A DNA stretch of 7,535 nt from Acidobacteriota bacterium (GTDB lineage: Bacteria > Acidobacteriota > Terriglobia > UBA7540). Position 1 is the stretch's first letter. Every line of letters starts with the position of its first letter. Location of the stretch: positions 1 through 7,535 of the forward strand of contig QHZM01000049.1 in the NCBI GenBank assembly GCA_003224665.1. Direction: 5' to 3'. The position numbers and the translations under genes are program-made. Of the stretch, positions 1 through 7,160 are shown piece by piece. The notes beneath the pieces were generated by a model. It had not been told where the DNA came from. It made no database searches and saw only the letters and a program-made list of their open reading frames with translations.

Positions 1-1604
1 AAGGAGGGCGCATCTTCGTCGGGGGCGCAACTGTAACTTCGCTTGTGGGAAAGGCAGTCGAAAGCCGGAGCCAAGACGCTCGAGGGAAAGACACGCCGGC
101 TGGGCCGATTGGGAACACCGATTTATCCGGCACGGCAGATGTTCCTATTGCCATCCACCCCGAGAACTCGAAGTACTTTCTGTTTCGCGGAAGACCTCTT
201 GTCCTGGTGGCCGCATCGGAACATTACGGCTCCGTGGTTAATCGCCCATTCGACTTCGCTCGGTATCTGGCCGACGCCGCCCATCATAAACAAACTCTGA
301 CGCGCCTTTTTCTTCTCTTCCGCGAACTTCAGTCGCCGCGTAATCCTTGGTCGCCACTAAAGCCGGAATCTCCCGATTACATTGCACCCTGGCCACGCTC
401 GGGTTCTGGCATGGCCCTGGATGGGGAGCCGATCTACGATCTCGATCGGTGGAACCCGGAATATTTCAAGCGATTGCACCAATTTCTATCGCGTGCCTCG
501 GAGCTCGAGATCGTCGTCGAGCTGGTGCTCTTCAGTAATACGTATTCGGCCAACATCTGGGAACTTAACCCGCTGCGGGCTGAGAACAACAAACAAGGAA
601 TGGGTAAGGTCGAATGGTCCGACTACACTTCTCTCAGAGACAGGGCGCTCGTCGACCGGCAATTTACTTACGTCCGGAAAATCGTCCAGGAGACGGGTCG
701 CTATGACAACGTCTATTACGAGATCTGCAACGAGCCGGGTGGCGGGATGCCGGGCCACACGACGCCAGCCGAGGTTGATTCCTGGCAGGAAGAAATAGCG
801 CGCATCGTTCGCTGCGAGCTCCAGAAGCTGAATCGTAACCATCTGGTGTTTGGTTCACAGGCTTTTTCTTACACACCAAGCTTCAGGCAGCCCTTGGACA
901 GCAGCTTTTCCAGCAGTTGGTTGGATGCTGTCAATGTCCATCCACTTCCGGGCATGGTCTTCCGAGGGCAGACCTACCAGCTCGGCAACTTCATGTCCAA
1001 GGAATTGCGGCTGGCCGAATTCCGGGATTTCTTCCTGGCTGTCCAGCGCGAGCGCAAGCCGTGCATTTCGGACGAAGACAACGCCGCGAGCTTGTATCGC
1101 GACGAAACGGGCTGGACGATTCACCGCAAGCGCGCCTGGACGGCCATCCTGTCCGGAGCGCACTACGACTATATTGATTTTTCAATCACAGTTGGCAGTG
1201 AGGCGGGCACCCAAGAGTCCCAGCGAACGATTCGCCGATGGATCCGGCACCTCTCCGAGTTCATTCACTCCTTCGATTTCATCCACGCGCAGCCCGCCCC
1301 AGGCTGGATCGAGAGAAAACCGAAGAATCTCGTCGCTGCTGTGCTGGCTCGCGCCGGCTCGGAATACATTGCCTACCTGGCGGATGACCGCGAGGTGAGT
1401 GACCCGGGCGCGGGTCAGCCCATCGCCGGCCCCATCGAATTTGCGCTTCCGAAGGGGACCTACCAAGTGCCTCTCTATTCCCCTACTTCGGGAGTTTATT
1501 CACCTTGCCTCCAGGTCGAGGGGGGCCGGCGCGTTTCAGTTGATCTCCCGGCGTTTCAACAAGACATCGTCGTGCGATTAAACTCGCTCGCGTCCAAAGA
1601 ATGA
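1..1604 (+). CDS. Exported clan GH-A-like TIM-barrel glycoside hydrolase, 5' partial
   Basis: The reading frame is open to the left edge; its first full codon is at base 3 and 533 residues are visible. A GTG at 45 could serve as a start, but the codons before it continue a small/hydrophobic stretch (GGIFVGGATVTSLVG) that looks like the core of a Tat signal peptide. The real start therefore probably lies upstream, and starting at 45 would cut that signal in half. A TIM-barrel-like domain follows. The motif YYEICNEPGGG carries the Asn-Glu-Pro signature of clan GH-A; its Glu at 732-734 is the likely acid/base. A later strand-end motif, CISDEDNA, has a Glu at 1074-1076, about 114 residues on, which suits the nucleophile. 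The last ~100 residues (from about 1290) are beta-rich, with a YIAYLADD...LPKGTY pattern like the C-terminal sandwich seen after DUF4038-type barrels. The exact GH family and substrate are not recognised. The gene ends 28 bases before the next and is probably co-transcribed with it. Confidence 0.75.
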   Translation, partial: GGRIFVGGATVTSLVGKAVESRSQDARGKDTPAGPIGNTDLSGTADVPIAIHPENSKYFLFRGRPLVLVAASEHYGSVVNRPFDFARYLADAAHHKQTLTRLFLLFRELQSPRNPWSPLKPESPDYIAPWPRSGSGMALDGEPIYDLDRWNPEYFKRLHQFLSRASELEIVVELVLFSNTYSANIWELNPLRAENNKQGMGKVEWSDYTSLRDRALVDRQFTYVRKIVQETGRYDNVYYEICNEPGGGMPGHTTPAEVDSWQEEIARIVRCELQKLNRNHLVFGSQAFSYTPSFRQPLDSSFSSSWLDAVNVHPLPGMVFRGQTYQLGNFMSKELRLAEFRDFFLAVQRERKPCISDEDNAASLYRDETGWTIHRKRAWTAILSGAHYDYIDFSITVGSEAGTQESQRTIRRWIRHLSEFIHSFDFIHAQPAPGWIERKPKNLVAAVLARAGSEYIAYLADDREVSDPGAGQPIAGPIEFALPKGTYQVPLYSPTSGVYSPCLQVEGGRRVSVDLPAFQQDIVVRLNSLASKE

Positions 1605-1632
1605 ATGCGGTTCAAGCACGTCGGGGGTAAAA

Positions 1633-4600
1633 ATGGATCGAAGAAACTTCTTGCGCAGAGCGGGGATCATGTCCGCCGCGCTGACGTCTGCGACCTCGAC
1701 ACGGGGCGGGCTGAAGAGACAGGCACAGGCTGCGCGCGTCGAGCCACGCGGCGCCGTGACACTTTCCAATGACGCCCTCGTGTGGCGACTGGAGTGGCGC
1801 AAGAGGAGACTCGGCAGTTCACGTTTTGAAAACAAACTCTCGGGCCGTGCCTTCCCTCTGTCTTCTGCGCAGGAGATCGTCCTCACCTTTTCTGCTTCCA
1901 AACATCGGGTCGAGATACCCTGGTGGCGTTTCGCTTTTGGTCCGGACAAGCCCTCGGTTCCTCCTGCCCAAGAACAGGGTTTCCGACTGGGCTATCACCT
2001 CCCGGATTTCTCCGATCGCGGATGGGGAGCGACTGAGAATCTCTTATTGAGAAGTTTGCGCGGCGTAAAGCGCCATGACGACGGGATTACTTACGACGGC
2101 TATGGTTGGTTTCGTTGCTGGTTTGAACTGTCGAAGGACGCTGAGGGCGAAACAATCATATTGGTTTTGGGAGGTCATGACTACCAAGATTGGAATGAAT
2201 ACTGGGTCTATCTTAACGGGACAGAGATTGGGCATCGGCTTTCTTCCGGTCGCTGGCGAAGCCCGGGGCAGTTTAGCATCGCTCGGGGGAGCCCTGGGTA
2301 CTCATCACTCCGCTTCGATGCCGGAGCGAAAAACCTGCTCGCCGTGAGAACACGCGGCTACGACAAACACTTCGGCGGATTCAGTGACGAGGTTCTGAAA
2401 CATTATGTTTTCGAACCTGTCCTCCTAGACCAGTTCATTTCGGTTGGAGAACCGTATCTTCGGGTTTCCGACTTCGAAGTTCAAGAGTTAAGCCGGACCG
2501 GAGACGATGAGGCAACGTTTGAACTCCGCAGCGTTTCCGAGCCCATTAGTGCTTCCGCTCACTTTGAACTGCGCGGCCCCACGAGGCGCAAATGGCTTGA
2601 GATCAAGAACCAGAGCGGCAGGGAGATGGTCCTACTGGACGTGCAGCTCGATGGCTTTACCCTTGACGCTTCTACTTCAGAGGGCGGACTGGGCGAGCCG
2701 ATTTTTGTCGGAGAAGAGGCTTTTTGCGCGATCGAACATCCGGCCGGGGTCAATCAAGGCAGCGCGGGACGCGTAATCACTGTGCACTTCCCCGCACGAT
2801 CCTTGCCTCCGGGCGCCAGCACCCATAGCCATGTCTCACTGCTGGGTGTGGGCAAGTCCGGGCAGGCGCTGGAAGCTTTTGTTTCGTACATCCAGGCGAA
2901 TAGCCCCCGAAAGAAAAGAGCCATTTCGATCTATGATCCCTTTGGGATGAATAATCAGTGGGGTGGTTGTCCGACGCTCAATGATGTGGAGATGCTCGAT
3001 GGACTGAAGGTCTTAGAAAAATGGAGGGGAAAGGGACTTCAGTTTGAATATTACGTTCCTGATTATGGGTGGGTGGATCACGCCTCCGATTTGACGCGAT
3101 TTGCGCCGGAGTGTTTTCCCAACGGCCCTGCTAAAATTGTGGAGCGCGTGCGGGAGCTGGGAATGAAATTCGGCCTCTGGTTCGGTGTAAGTTGGGGCGC
3201 TGCTTCTTGTAGCGAATATCCACCGGTGTGGGCCTGCCAGATCCCTGCCCCGGGTGATTTATCCGAGCCGGGCGTTCCGGCGATGGTCTATCGGAACGGT
3301 TACCTGGTGGATGGCGGCGTTCCGATGACACTATGTCCAGCCTCGGAGCCGTATTTCAGCATCTTGCGGAACGCGATTCTTTTCCATATCCGAGAAAATA
3401 ACCTCAAGTTCTTTAAGTTGGATGGCGGCAGTTATTATTGCAATAGTACCCGCCACAACCATCTGCCGGGGAAATACTCGGTGGAGGCCATGTATGACCG
3501 TCTCATCGACATCGCGAGCAGTGCCCGCGAGGCTATGCCGGACATTTACGTCATGTGGTACTGGGGCGTTCGCTCTCCGTTTTTTGCATTGCACGGGGAC
3601 TCCGTTTTCGAGTCAGGGTTGTACATGGAAGGATCCGCGACAAGCTGGATTCCGACCCTTTACTACCGCGATTCTGTCACACTGAATTTGGATCAGAGCA
3701 CTCAGTTTGCCAAGACGATCCCGCCGATTAACAAGGATAGTCTGGGAATCTGGCTTGCGGATACCCGTTGGGGAAATTTCATGGGCAACGAACGGTGGAA
3801 AGAAGCTTTGATCATGGATTTGGGCCGGGGAAATCTGCTCTTTCCTCAACTGTGGGGTGACGTCTATCTGTTAAATCAGCAGGATGTGGATTTTCTGGCC
3901 GGGATTGATTCACTTGTGAAAAAGAACGAGGCGGTCTTCTTGAGCCACAGAAGCATCGTTGGCAATCCATGGAGGAACGAGGTATACGGGTACGCGTATT
4001 TCCGAGGGACGCACGGGTTTCTGTTTATCAACAACGTGCACTTCATATCCCGGAAGCTGAATTTGCATCTTGGCTCCACGCTCGGGATCGAGGATGAAAC
4101 GGGTACGCCGGTGCAAATTATTTCCCATTTTCCGGATAGGAGACGACTCGTCCAGAAGGATGGGTCCGGGTTCAAAATTGGCGATAGGCCCGAATTTTGG
4201 CTGCGCCCTTTTGAAGTGCTGATGTTGGAGGTTATGCCGGACAAGGGCGCGGCCGAATCGCTACCCGCCCGCGAAGTGTCTTCGCAGCAAGCGGCCGACT
4301 TGGGGATTTCATTGGCGCTCGAGCCAGTGCCCTTCGAGGATTGGATGGGAGTGCGTTTCGCGGACATGGACCGCTTCGAAAAAGAAGGACAAAGGAAGAG
4401 TACTTACACCTTCGCTTGCCGATTGCCTTCACTTGAAGGAGATCCGCCAATCCTTGCTGTCGCGGTACGATTGAGCAAAGGCGGTGCGGAGTGGCGCTAT
4501 TCGCCCGCCGTGGTGGAGATTGTCCAGGTCGTCGCCCGCGCTGACGGGCAACGGATCCAGTTCATCCCGGTTCCGGACGCCCGACAGTATGGCAACACTC

Positions 4601-4797
4601 AAAAAGCGGGCTCTTCCTGGGTTGTCTATAAGACACGCTTGAACCGTCACTGGTCCCAAAAGGAATTGAGGTTTGCGGTACACGCCTATTTGCCCGAAAG
4701 GGTTGAACCGCAAATTGACGCATGGGTTGTTAAGCAGTGGTGGAAAGAGAAGGCCCGCCCGTCGGCCGATGGTTACTTCGCCGATGAGCCTTCCTAA
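1633..4797 (+). CDS. Tat-exported GH36/GH27-like alpha-galactosidase-type glycosidase (1054 aa)
   Basis: The likely role is retaining hydrolysis of an alpha-galactoside or related sugar outside the cytoplasm; the substrate is inferred only from the fold. Residues 1-35 are a Tat-like leader (DRRNFLRRAG, then a modest hydrophobic stretch). Residues ~40-105 resemble the first strands of the GH36-type N-terminal beta supersandwich (VTLSNDALVWRL...FENKLSGR). Residues ~116-262 look like an inserted GH2-type galactose-binding jelly roll (DGYGWFRCWFEL..., YWVYLNGTEIG). The supersandwich appears to resume at ~270-425. The catalytic barrel spans ~430-760, with YYVPDYGW (473-480), GLWFGVSWG (514-522) and KFFKLDGG (592-599). 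Asp597 (3421-3423) fits the clan GH-D nucleophile. Asp656 (3598-3600, in HGDSVFESG) is 59 residues later, the usual spacing to the acid/base. Residues ~770-868 form a C-terminal beta domain, and ~870-1054 are an unassigned beta-rich extension. The ATG at 1633 is chosen because it puts the RR motif at residues 3-4; its upstream SD is only a G-run at 1623-1627. It follows the first gene by 28 bases. Confidence 0.8.
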   Translation: MDRRNFLRRAGIMSAALTSATSTRGGLKRQAQAARVEPRGAVTLSNDALVWRLEWRKRRLGSSRFENKLSGRAFPLSSAQEIVLTFSASKHRVEIPWWRFAFGPDKPSVPPAQEQGFRLGYHLPDFSDRGWGATENLLLRSLRGVKRHDDGITYDGYGWFRCWFELSKDAEGETIILVLGGHDYQDWNEYWVYLNGTEIGHRLSSGRWRSPGQFSIARGSPGYSSLRFDAGAKNLLAVRTRGYDKHFGGFSDEVLKHYVFEPVLLDQFISVGEPYLRVSDFEVQELSRTGDDEATFELRSVSEPISASAHFELRGPTRRKWLEIKNQSGREMVLLDVQLDGFTLDASTSEGGLGEPIFVGEEAFCAIEHPAGVNQGSAGRVITVHFPARSLPPGASTHSHVSLLGVGKSGQALEAFVSYIQANSPRKKRAISIYDPFGMNNQWGGCPTLNDVEMLDGLKVLEKWRGKGLQFEYYVPDYGWVDHASDLTRFAPECFPNGPAKIVERVRELGMKFGLWFGVSWGAASCSEYPPVWACQIPAPGDLSEPGVPAMVYRNGYLVDGGVPMTLCPASEPYFSILRNAILFHIRENNLKFFKLDGGSYYCNSTRHNHLPGKYSVEAMYDRLIDIASSAREAMPDIYVMWYWGVRSPFFALHGDSVFESGLYMEGSATSWIPTLYYRDSVTLNLDQSTQFAKTIPPINKDSLGIWLADTRWGNFMGNERWKEALIMDLGRGNLLFPQLWGDVYLLNQQDVDFLAGIDSLVKKNEAVFLSHRSIVGNPWRNEVYGYAYFRGTHGFLFINNVHFISRKLNLHLGSTLGIEDETGTPVQIISHFPDRRRLVQKDGSGFKIGDRPEFWLRPFEVLMLEVMPDKGAAESLPAREVSSQQAADLGISLALEPVPFEDWMGVRFADMDRFEKEGQRKSTYTFACRLPSLEGDPPILAVAVRLSKGGAEWRYSPAVVEIVQVVARADGQRIQFIPVPDARQYGNTQKAGSSWVVYKTRLNRHWSQKELRFAVHAYLPERVEPQIDAWVVKQWWKEKARPSADGYFADEPS

Positions 4798-4873
4798 GAT
4801 TATGCTGGTGCGATGCCGCGATGCTGGGATGCCGGAAGGCGGCGAGATTTTGTGACGTTTTGGAAACCCCGAC

Positions 4874-4924
4874 TTCCGGCCCATTGGTCTTCGAGTCTCG
4901 AAGGCCTTCAGTTTGAGGCCGGAA
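4874..4924 (+). other. Nested inverted repeat / structured spacer element
   Basis: This element lies in the 236-base gap between the galactosidase-like gene and the DUF4038 gene. An outer perfect 8-bp stem pairs TTCCGGCC (4874-4881) with GGCCGGAA (4917-4924). Inside it, a 9-bp stem pairs 4886-4894 with 4898-4906 (one G.U pair, at 4888/4904) around a 3-base loop. In DNA terms the inner part contains the palindrome CTTCGAGTCTCGAAG (4889-4903), which could also be a protein-binding site. A smaller hairpin follows: CTCCGC (4936-4941) with GCGGAG (4947-4952) and a 5-base loop. No U-tract follows either structure, so a classical intrinsic terminator is not supported. Possible roles are transcript-end protection, attenuation or an operator for the downstream gene. 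I do not recognise a riboswitch class, and no convincing promoter is visible in the gap. Confidence 0.5.
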
Positions 4925-5021
4925 CTGCTCGGGGCCTCCGCTCTCGGCGGAGCGTCCCAGACTTAGCGGTGTTCTTTAACCCTTTGTTTTAAGGGGGAGC
5001 ATCAATTGCTCTCAACCCAAT

Positions 5022-5027
5022 GAGGAG
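5022..5027 (+). promoter_or_regulatory. Shine-Dalgarno site for the DUF4038 gene
   Basis: GAGGAG lies 6 bases before the ATG at 5034. It supports that start, which also places the Tat motif (NRRSFL) at residues 5-10. Confidence 0.75.
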
Positions 5028-5033
5028 CCAGAC

Positions 5034-6705
5034 ATGAGCTCGATTAATCGCCGGTCATTTCTCAATAAAGCTGGTATCGGTGCATTGACATTGGGATCGC
5101 TTGCGAAGAGCCAGCATGCGAAAGATGCTGCTTCTCCCGACAGAGTCCGTCGCGAAAGTCCCGAGTCTGTGTCGATAACCCGCTATGCCGTCGAACGTTG
5201 TGCCACCGAATGGGCATATGCTTCGGGAAGGGCTTATTCGGATCCTTTCAATGACGTGGAACTCGATGTTGTGTTTCGTGACCCGCTGGGACAAGAACAG
5301 CGAGTTCCTGCTTTTTGGGCAGGCGAGCAGATTTGGAGGGTCCGGTATGCTCCTCCTGCGCCAGGACGCTACACCTATCGTACCGTGTCAAGTGATCGAA
5401 CCAACCCGGACCTGCATGGACAGCATGGTGTGTTGGAGGTTTCGGCTTATCGGGGTAGCAACCCGCTGATCTCGCATGGTCGTGTTCGTGTAACGAGTGA
5501 CCATTTCCACTTCGAGCACGAGGACGGTACACCTTTCTTCTGGCTGGGGGACACGTGGTGGATGGGGCTTTGCCAACGTCTGAATTGGCCGGATGATTTT
5601 CGGACCTTGGCGGCGGACCGCGTGCAGAAAGGTTTCACGGTCATCCAGATTATCGCGGGGCTTTATCCGGACATGCCGCCCTTTGATCCGCGCGGAGCAA
5701 ACGAGGCCGGTTATCCCTGGCAGGAAAATTATGCCCGAATCAATCCACATTACTTTGATATGGCGGATTTGCGGATTCAGTACCTGGTGGATCACGGATT
5801 ATTGCCCTGCATCGTTGGTTGTTGGGGATACTTTTTACCGTTCATGGGACTCTCGAAGATCAAACAGCATTGGCGGAACCTCATTGCTCGTTGGGGAGCC
5901 TTCCCTGTCATCTGGTGTTTGGCTGGTGAGGGTACGATGCCCTATTACCTCTCGAAAAATAAGGCTGAGGACGCAGCCGTTCAGAAACATGGATGGACCG
6001 ACGTGGCCGAGTACGTTCGAGGCATAGACCCTTACCACCGCCTCGTCACCATTCATCCCTCGAGGAGCGCTCGTGATACGGTTGAGGATCCGGCGGTGCT
6101 TGACTTTGATATGCTCCAAACCGGCCACAACGACCGTCCTGGTCGGCGAGGTCTGCTACGAAGGGGGTCTGGACGCCAATCGAGAGGAAGTGGAGCGATT
6201 CATGTTCTGGGCCTGCATGCTGAATGGTGCGGCGGGTCACACTTACGGAGCGGAAGGGATCTGGCAGGTCAACACCAAAGAGCATCCCTTCGGGCCCTCT
6301 CCGCATGGTGGTACGTGGGGCGGACCGCCCTGGGACAAGGCCTATCGACTTCCCGGCTCGCAGCAGGTGGGGCTCGGCAAGGGACTGCTGACGCGCTATC
6401 CCTGGTGGCGTTTCGAGCCCCACCCGGAATGGGTGGAGCCGCATTGGAGCAAAGAAAATTACATGTTACCCTACGCGGCCGGCATTCCAGGAGAGTTACG
6501 TGTTGTGTTCACTCCTCCGATCTTTGATCCACCCAAGATAAAAGGCTTGGAATCTGGCGTGAGCTACCGTGCTCTTTTCTTCGATCCACGAACGGGAGAA
6601 AATCACCTGATTGGGGATGTAACGCCGGACACGGCTGGTACTTGGCGGACGCCTATCCTGCCGACTTTCGAGCAGTGGGTCATTGTCTTGGAAAAGAAGC
6701 AGTGA
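5034..6705 (+). pseudogene. Tat-exported DUF5060 + DUF4038 (apiosidase/GH140-like) glycosidase, frameshifted
   Basis: The protein begins with a Tat leader (NRRSFLNKAG, then GALTLGSLA). Residues ~45-140 form a DUF5060-type beta domain (ATEWAYASGRAYSDPFNDVE...FWAGEQIWRVRYAPPAPGRY). From ~150 it is a DUF4038 TIM barrel (HFEHEDGTPFFWLGDTWW), the superfamily that includes GH140 apiosidases. PVIWCLAGEG holds a likely catalytic Glu299 (5928-5930). After LDFDMLQTGHNDR (ending 6137) the first frame turns into Arg/Gly-rich nonsense that stops at 6527. The recognisable protein continues one frame over as TVLVGEVCYEGG (from about 6133), then FMFWACMLNGAAGHTYGAEG, and a C-terminal beta domain (YMLPYAAGIPGELRVVF... 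to FEQWVIVLEKKQ) ending with TGA at 6703-6705. A likely second catalytic Glu (6148-6150) is therefore in the other frame, so as read the gene yields an inactive 497-residue product. The change may be a real mutation or an assembly error. Family membership is clear; the exact substrate is unknown. Confidence 0.85.
6129..6150 (+). other. Frame-change junction in the DUF4038 gene
   Basis: The upstream frame reads ...GHNDR up to 6137, while the downstream frame reads TTVLVGEVCYEG from 6130. Sense therefore changes frame within roughly 6132-6139. Going from the first frame to the second needs one extra base here, or the loss of 3n+2 bases. From memory of the family, about 15-25 residues normally separate the LQTGH and GEVCYEG motifs, so a short deletion of 3n+2 bases is favoured. 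No typical slippery heptamer is present. Confidence 0.75.
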
Positions 6706-6776
6706 GAGATTCAACAGTGCGGCTCGGCGGTATTTGCGCCAGTTGACGGTGGGTCCATCAATACGAGCATCCTGCC

Positions 6777-6782
6777 GGAGGG
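6777..6782 (+). promoter_or_regulatory. Shine-Dalgarno site for rhaM
   Basis: GGAGGG lies 4 bases before the ATG at 6787, supporting that start. It sits in the 81-base gap after the DUF4038 gene; no terminator-like hairpin with a T-run is visible there, so transcription may read through from upstream. Confidence 0.65.
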
Positions 6783-6786
6783 CTCC

Positions 6787-7107
6787 ATGGAGCGTGTCTG
6801 CTTTTTGCTGAAAGTGAAATCGGAACGACTCGAAGAATATAAGGAGCGTCACAAGGCCGTCTGGCCGGAAATGCTGGAGGCGCTGCGGGAAACCGGCTGG
6901 CGCAATTACTCCCTTTTTCTTCGCGAAGACGGGCTGCTGGTCGGCTACCTCGAGACCCCAGACTACCCGAGCGCGCTGTCCGGTATGGCCGGGCGCGAAA
7001 TCAATCAACGCTGGCAGCGCGAAATGGCACCGTTTTTTGAGGGCCTGGAAGGTCGGCGTCCTGACCAAGGTCTGCTGCGACTGGAAGAAGTTTTTCACTT
7101 GGACTAG
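6787..7107 (+). CDS. rhaM: L-rhamnose mutarotase
   Basis: This cytoplasmic enzyme interconverts the alpha and beta anomers of L-rhamnose so that the form used by L-rhamnose isomerase is replenished. At 106 residues it matches the usual ~104-residue family length and aligns without gaps at the N-terminus to E. coli RhaM as I recall it. The EEYKERH motif places Tyr18 and the catalytic-type His22 at the same numbers as in the E. coli enzyme. It is followed by the family signatures AVWPEML (24-30), NYSLFL (40-45), QRW (74-76) and a LEEVFHLD C-terminus. The second Trp of the E. coli QRWW motif is Gln77 here, as in many non-enterobacterial members. There is no signal peptide. It sits downstream of three probably exported glycosidase genes, which suggests that the substrate polymer contains rhamnose. 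The other rhamnose catabolic genes are not in the window. Confidence 0.93.
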   Translation: MERVCFLLKVKSERLEEYKERHKAVWPEMLEALRETGWRNYSLFLREDGLLVGYLETPDYPSALSGMAGREINQRWQREMAPFFEGLEGRRPDQGLLRLEEVFHLD

Positions 7108-7148
7108 GGCACACGACCGACGACATCGCCAGTCGCCGCTCTGGCGCT

Positions 7149-7154
7149 AAGGAG
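7149..7154 (+). promoter_or_regulatory. Shine-Dalgarno site for the cupin gene
   Basis: AAGGAG lies 6 bases before the ATG at 7161. It fixes the start of the partial cupin gene and leaves a 53-base gap after rhaM. Confidence 0.75.
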
Positions 7155-7160
7155 CCGATC

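Noticed and set aside
4810..4833. Three close GATGC-containing repeats just after the galactosidase-like gene
   Set aside because: The units are only 6-7 bases and imperfectly spaced, so they are weak evidence of iterons or a binding-site array.
4429..4884. 151-codon minus-strand open frame over the end of the galactosidase-like gene and the spacer
   Set aside because: It is antisense to a well-supported coding frame and has no recognisable motifs.
4980..5011. Small hairpins CCCTT/AAGGG (4980-4995) and GAGCA/TGCTC (4997-5011) before the DUF4038 start
   Set aside because: Stems are only 5 bp with no T-run or conserved context; such pairing is common by chance.
6129..6150. Programmed ribosomal frameshift joining the two DUF4038 frames
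   Set aside because: There is no slippery heptamer, stop-codon-dependent +1 site or downstream structure that I can support, and residues expected between the motifs seem to be missing. Mutation or assembly error is simpler.
6138..6527. Extension of the first DUF4038 frame after the junction as a genuine C-terminus
   Set aside because: The translation becomes Arg/Gly/Ala-rich without recognisable motifs, while the adjacent frame over the same bases gives the conserved DUF4038 continuation.
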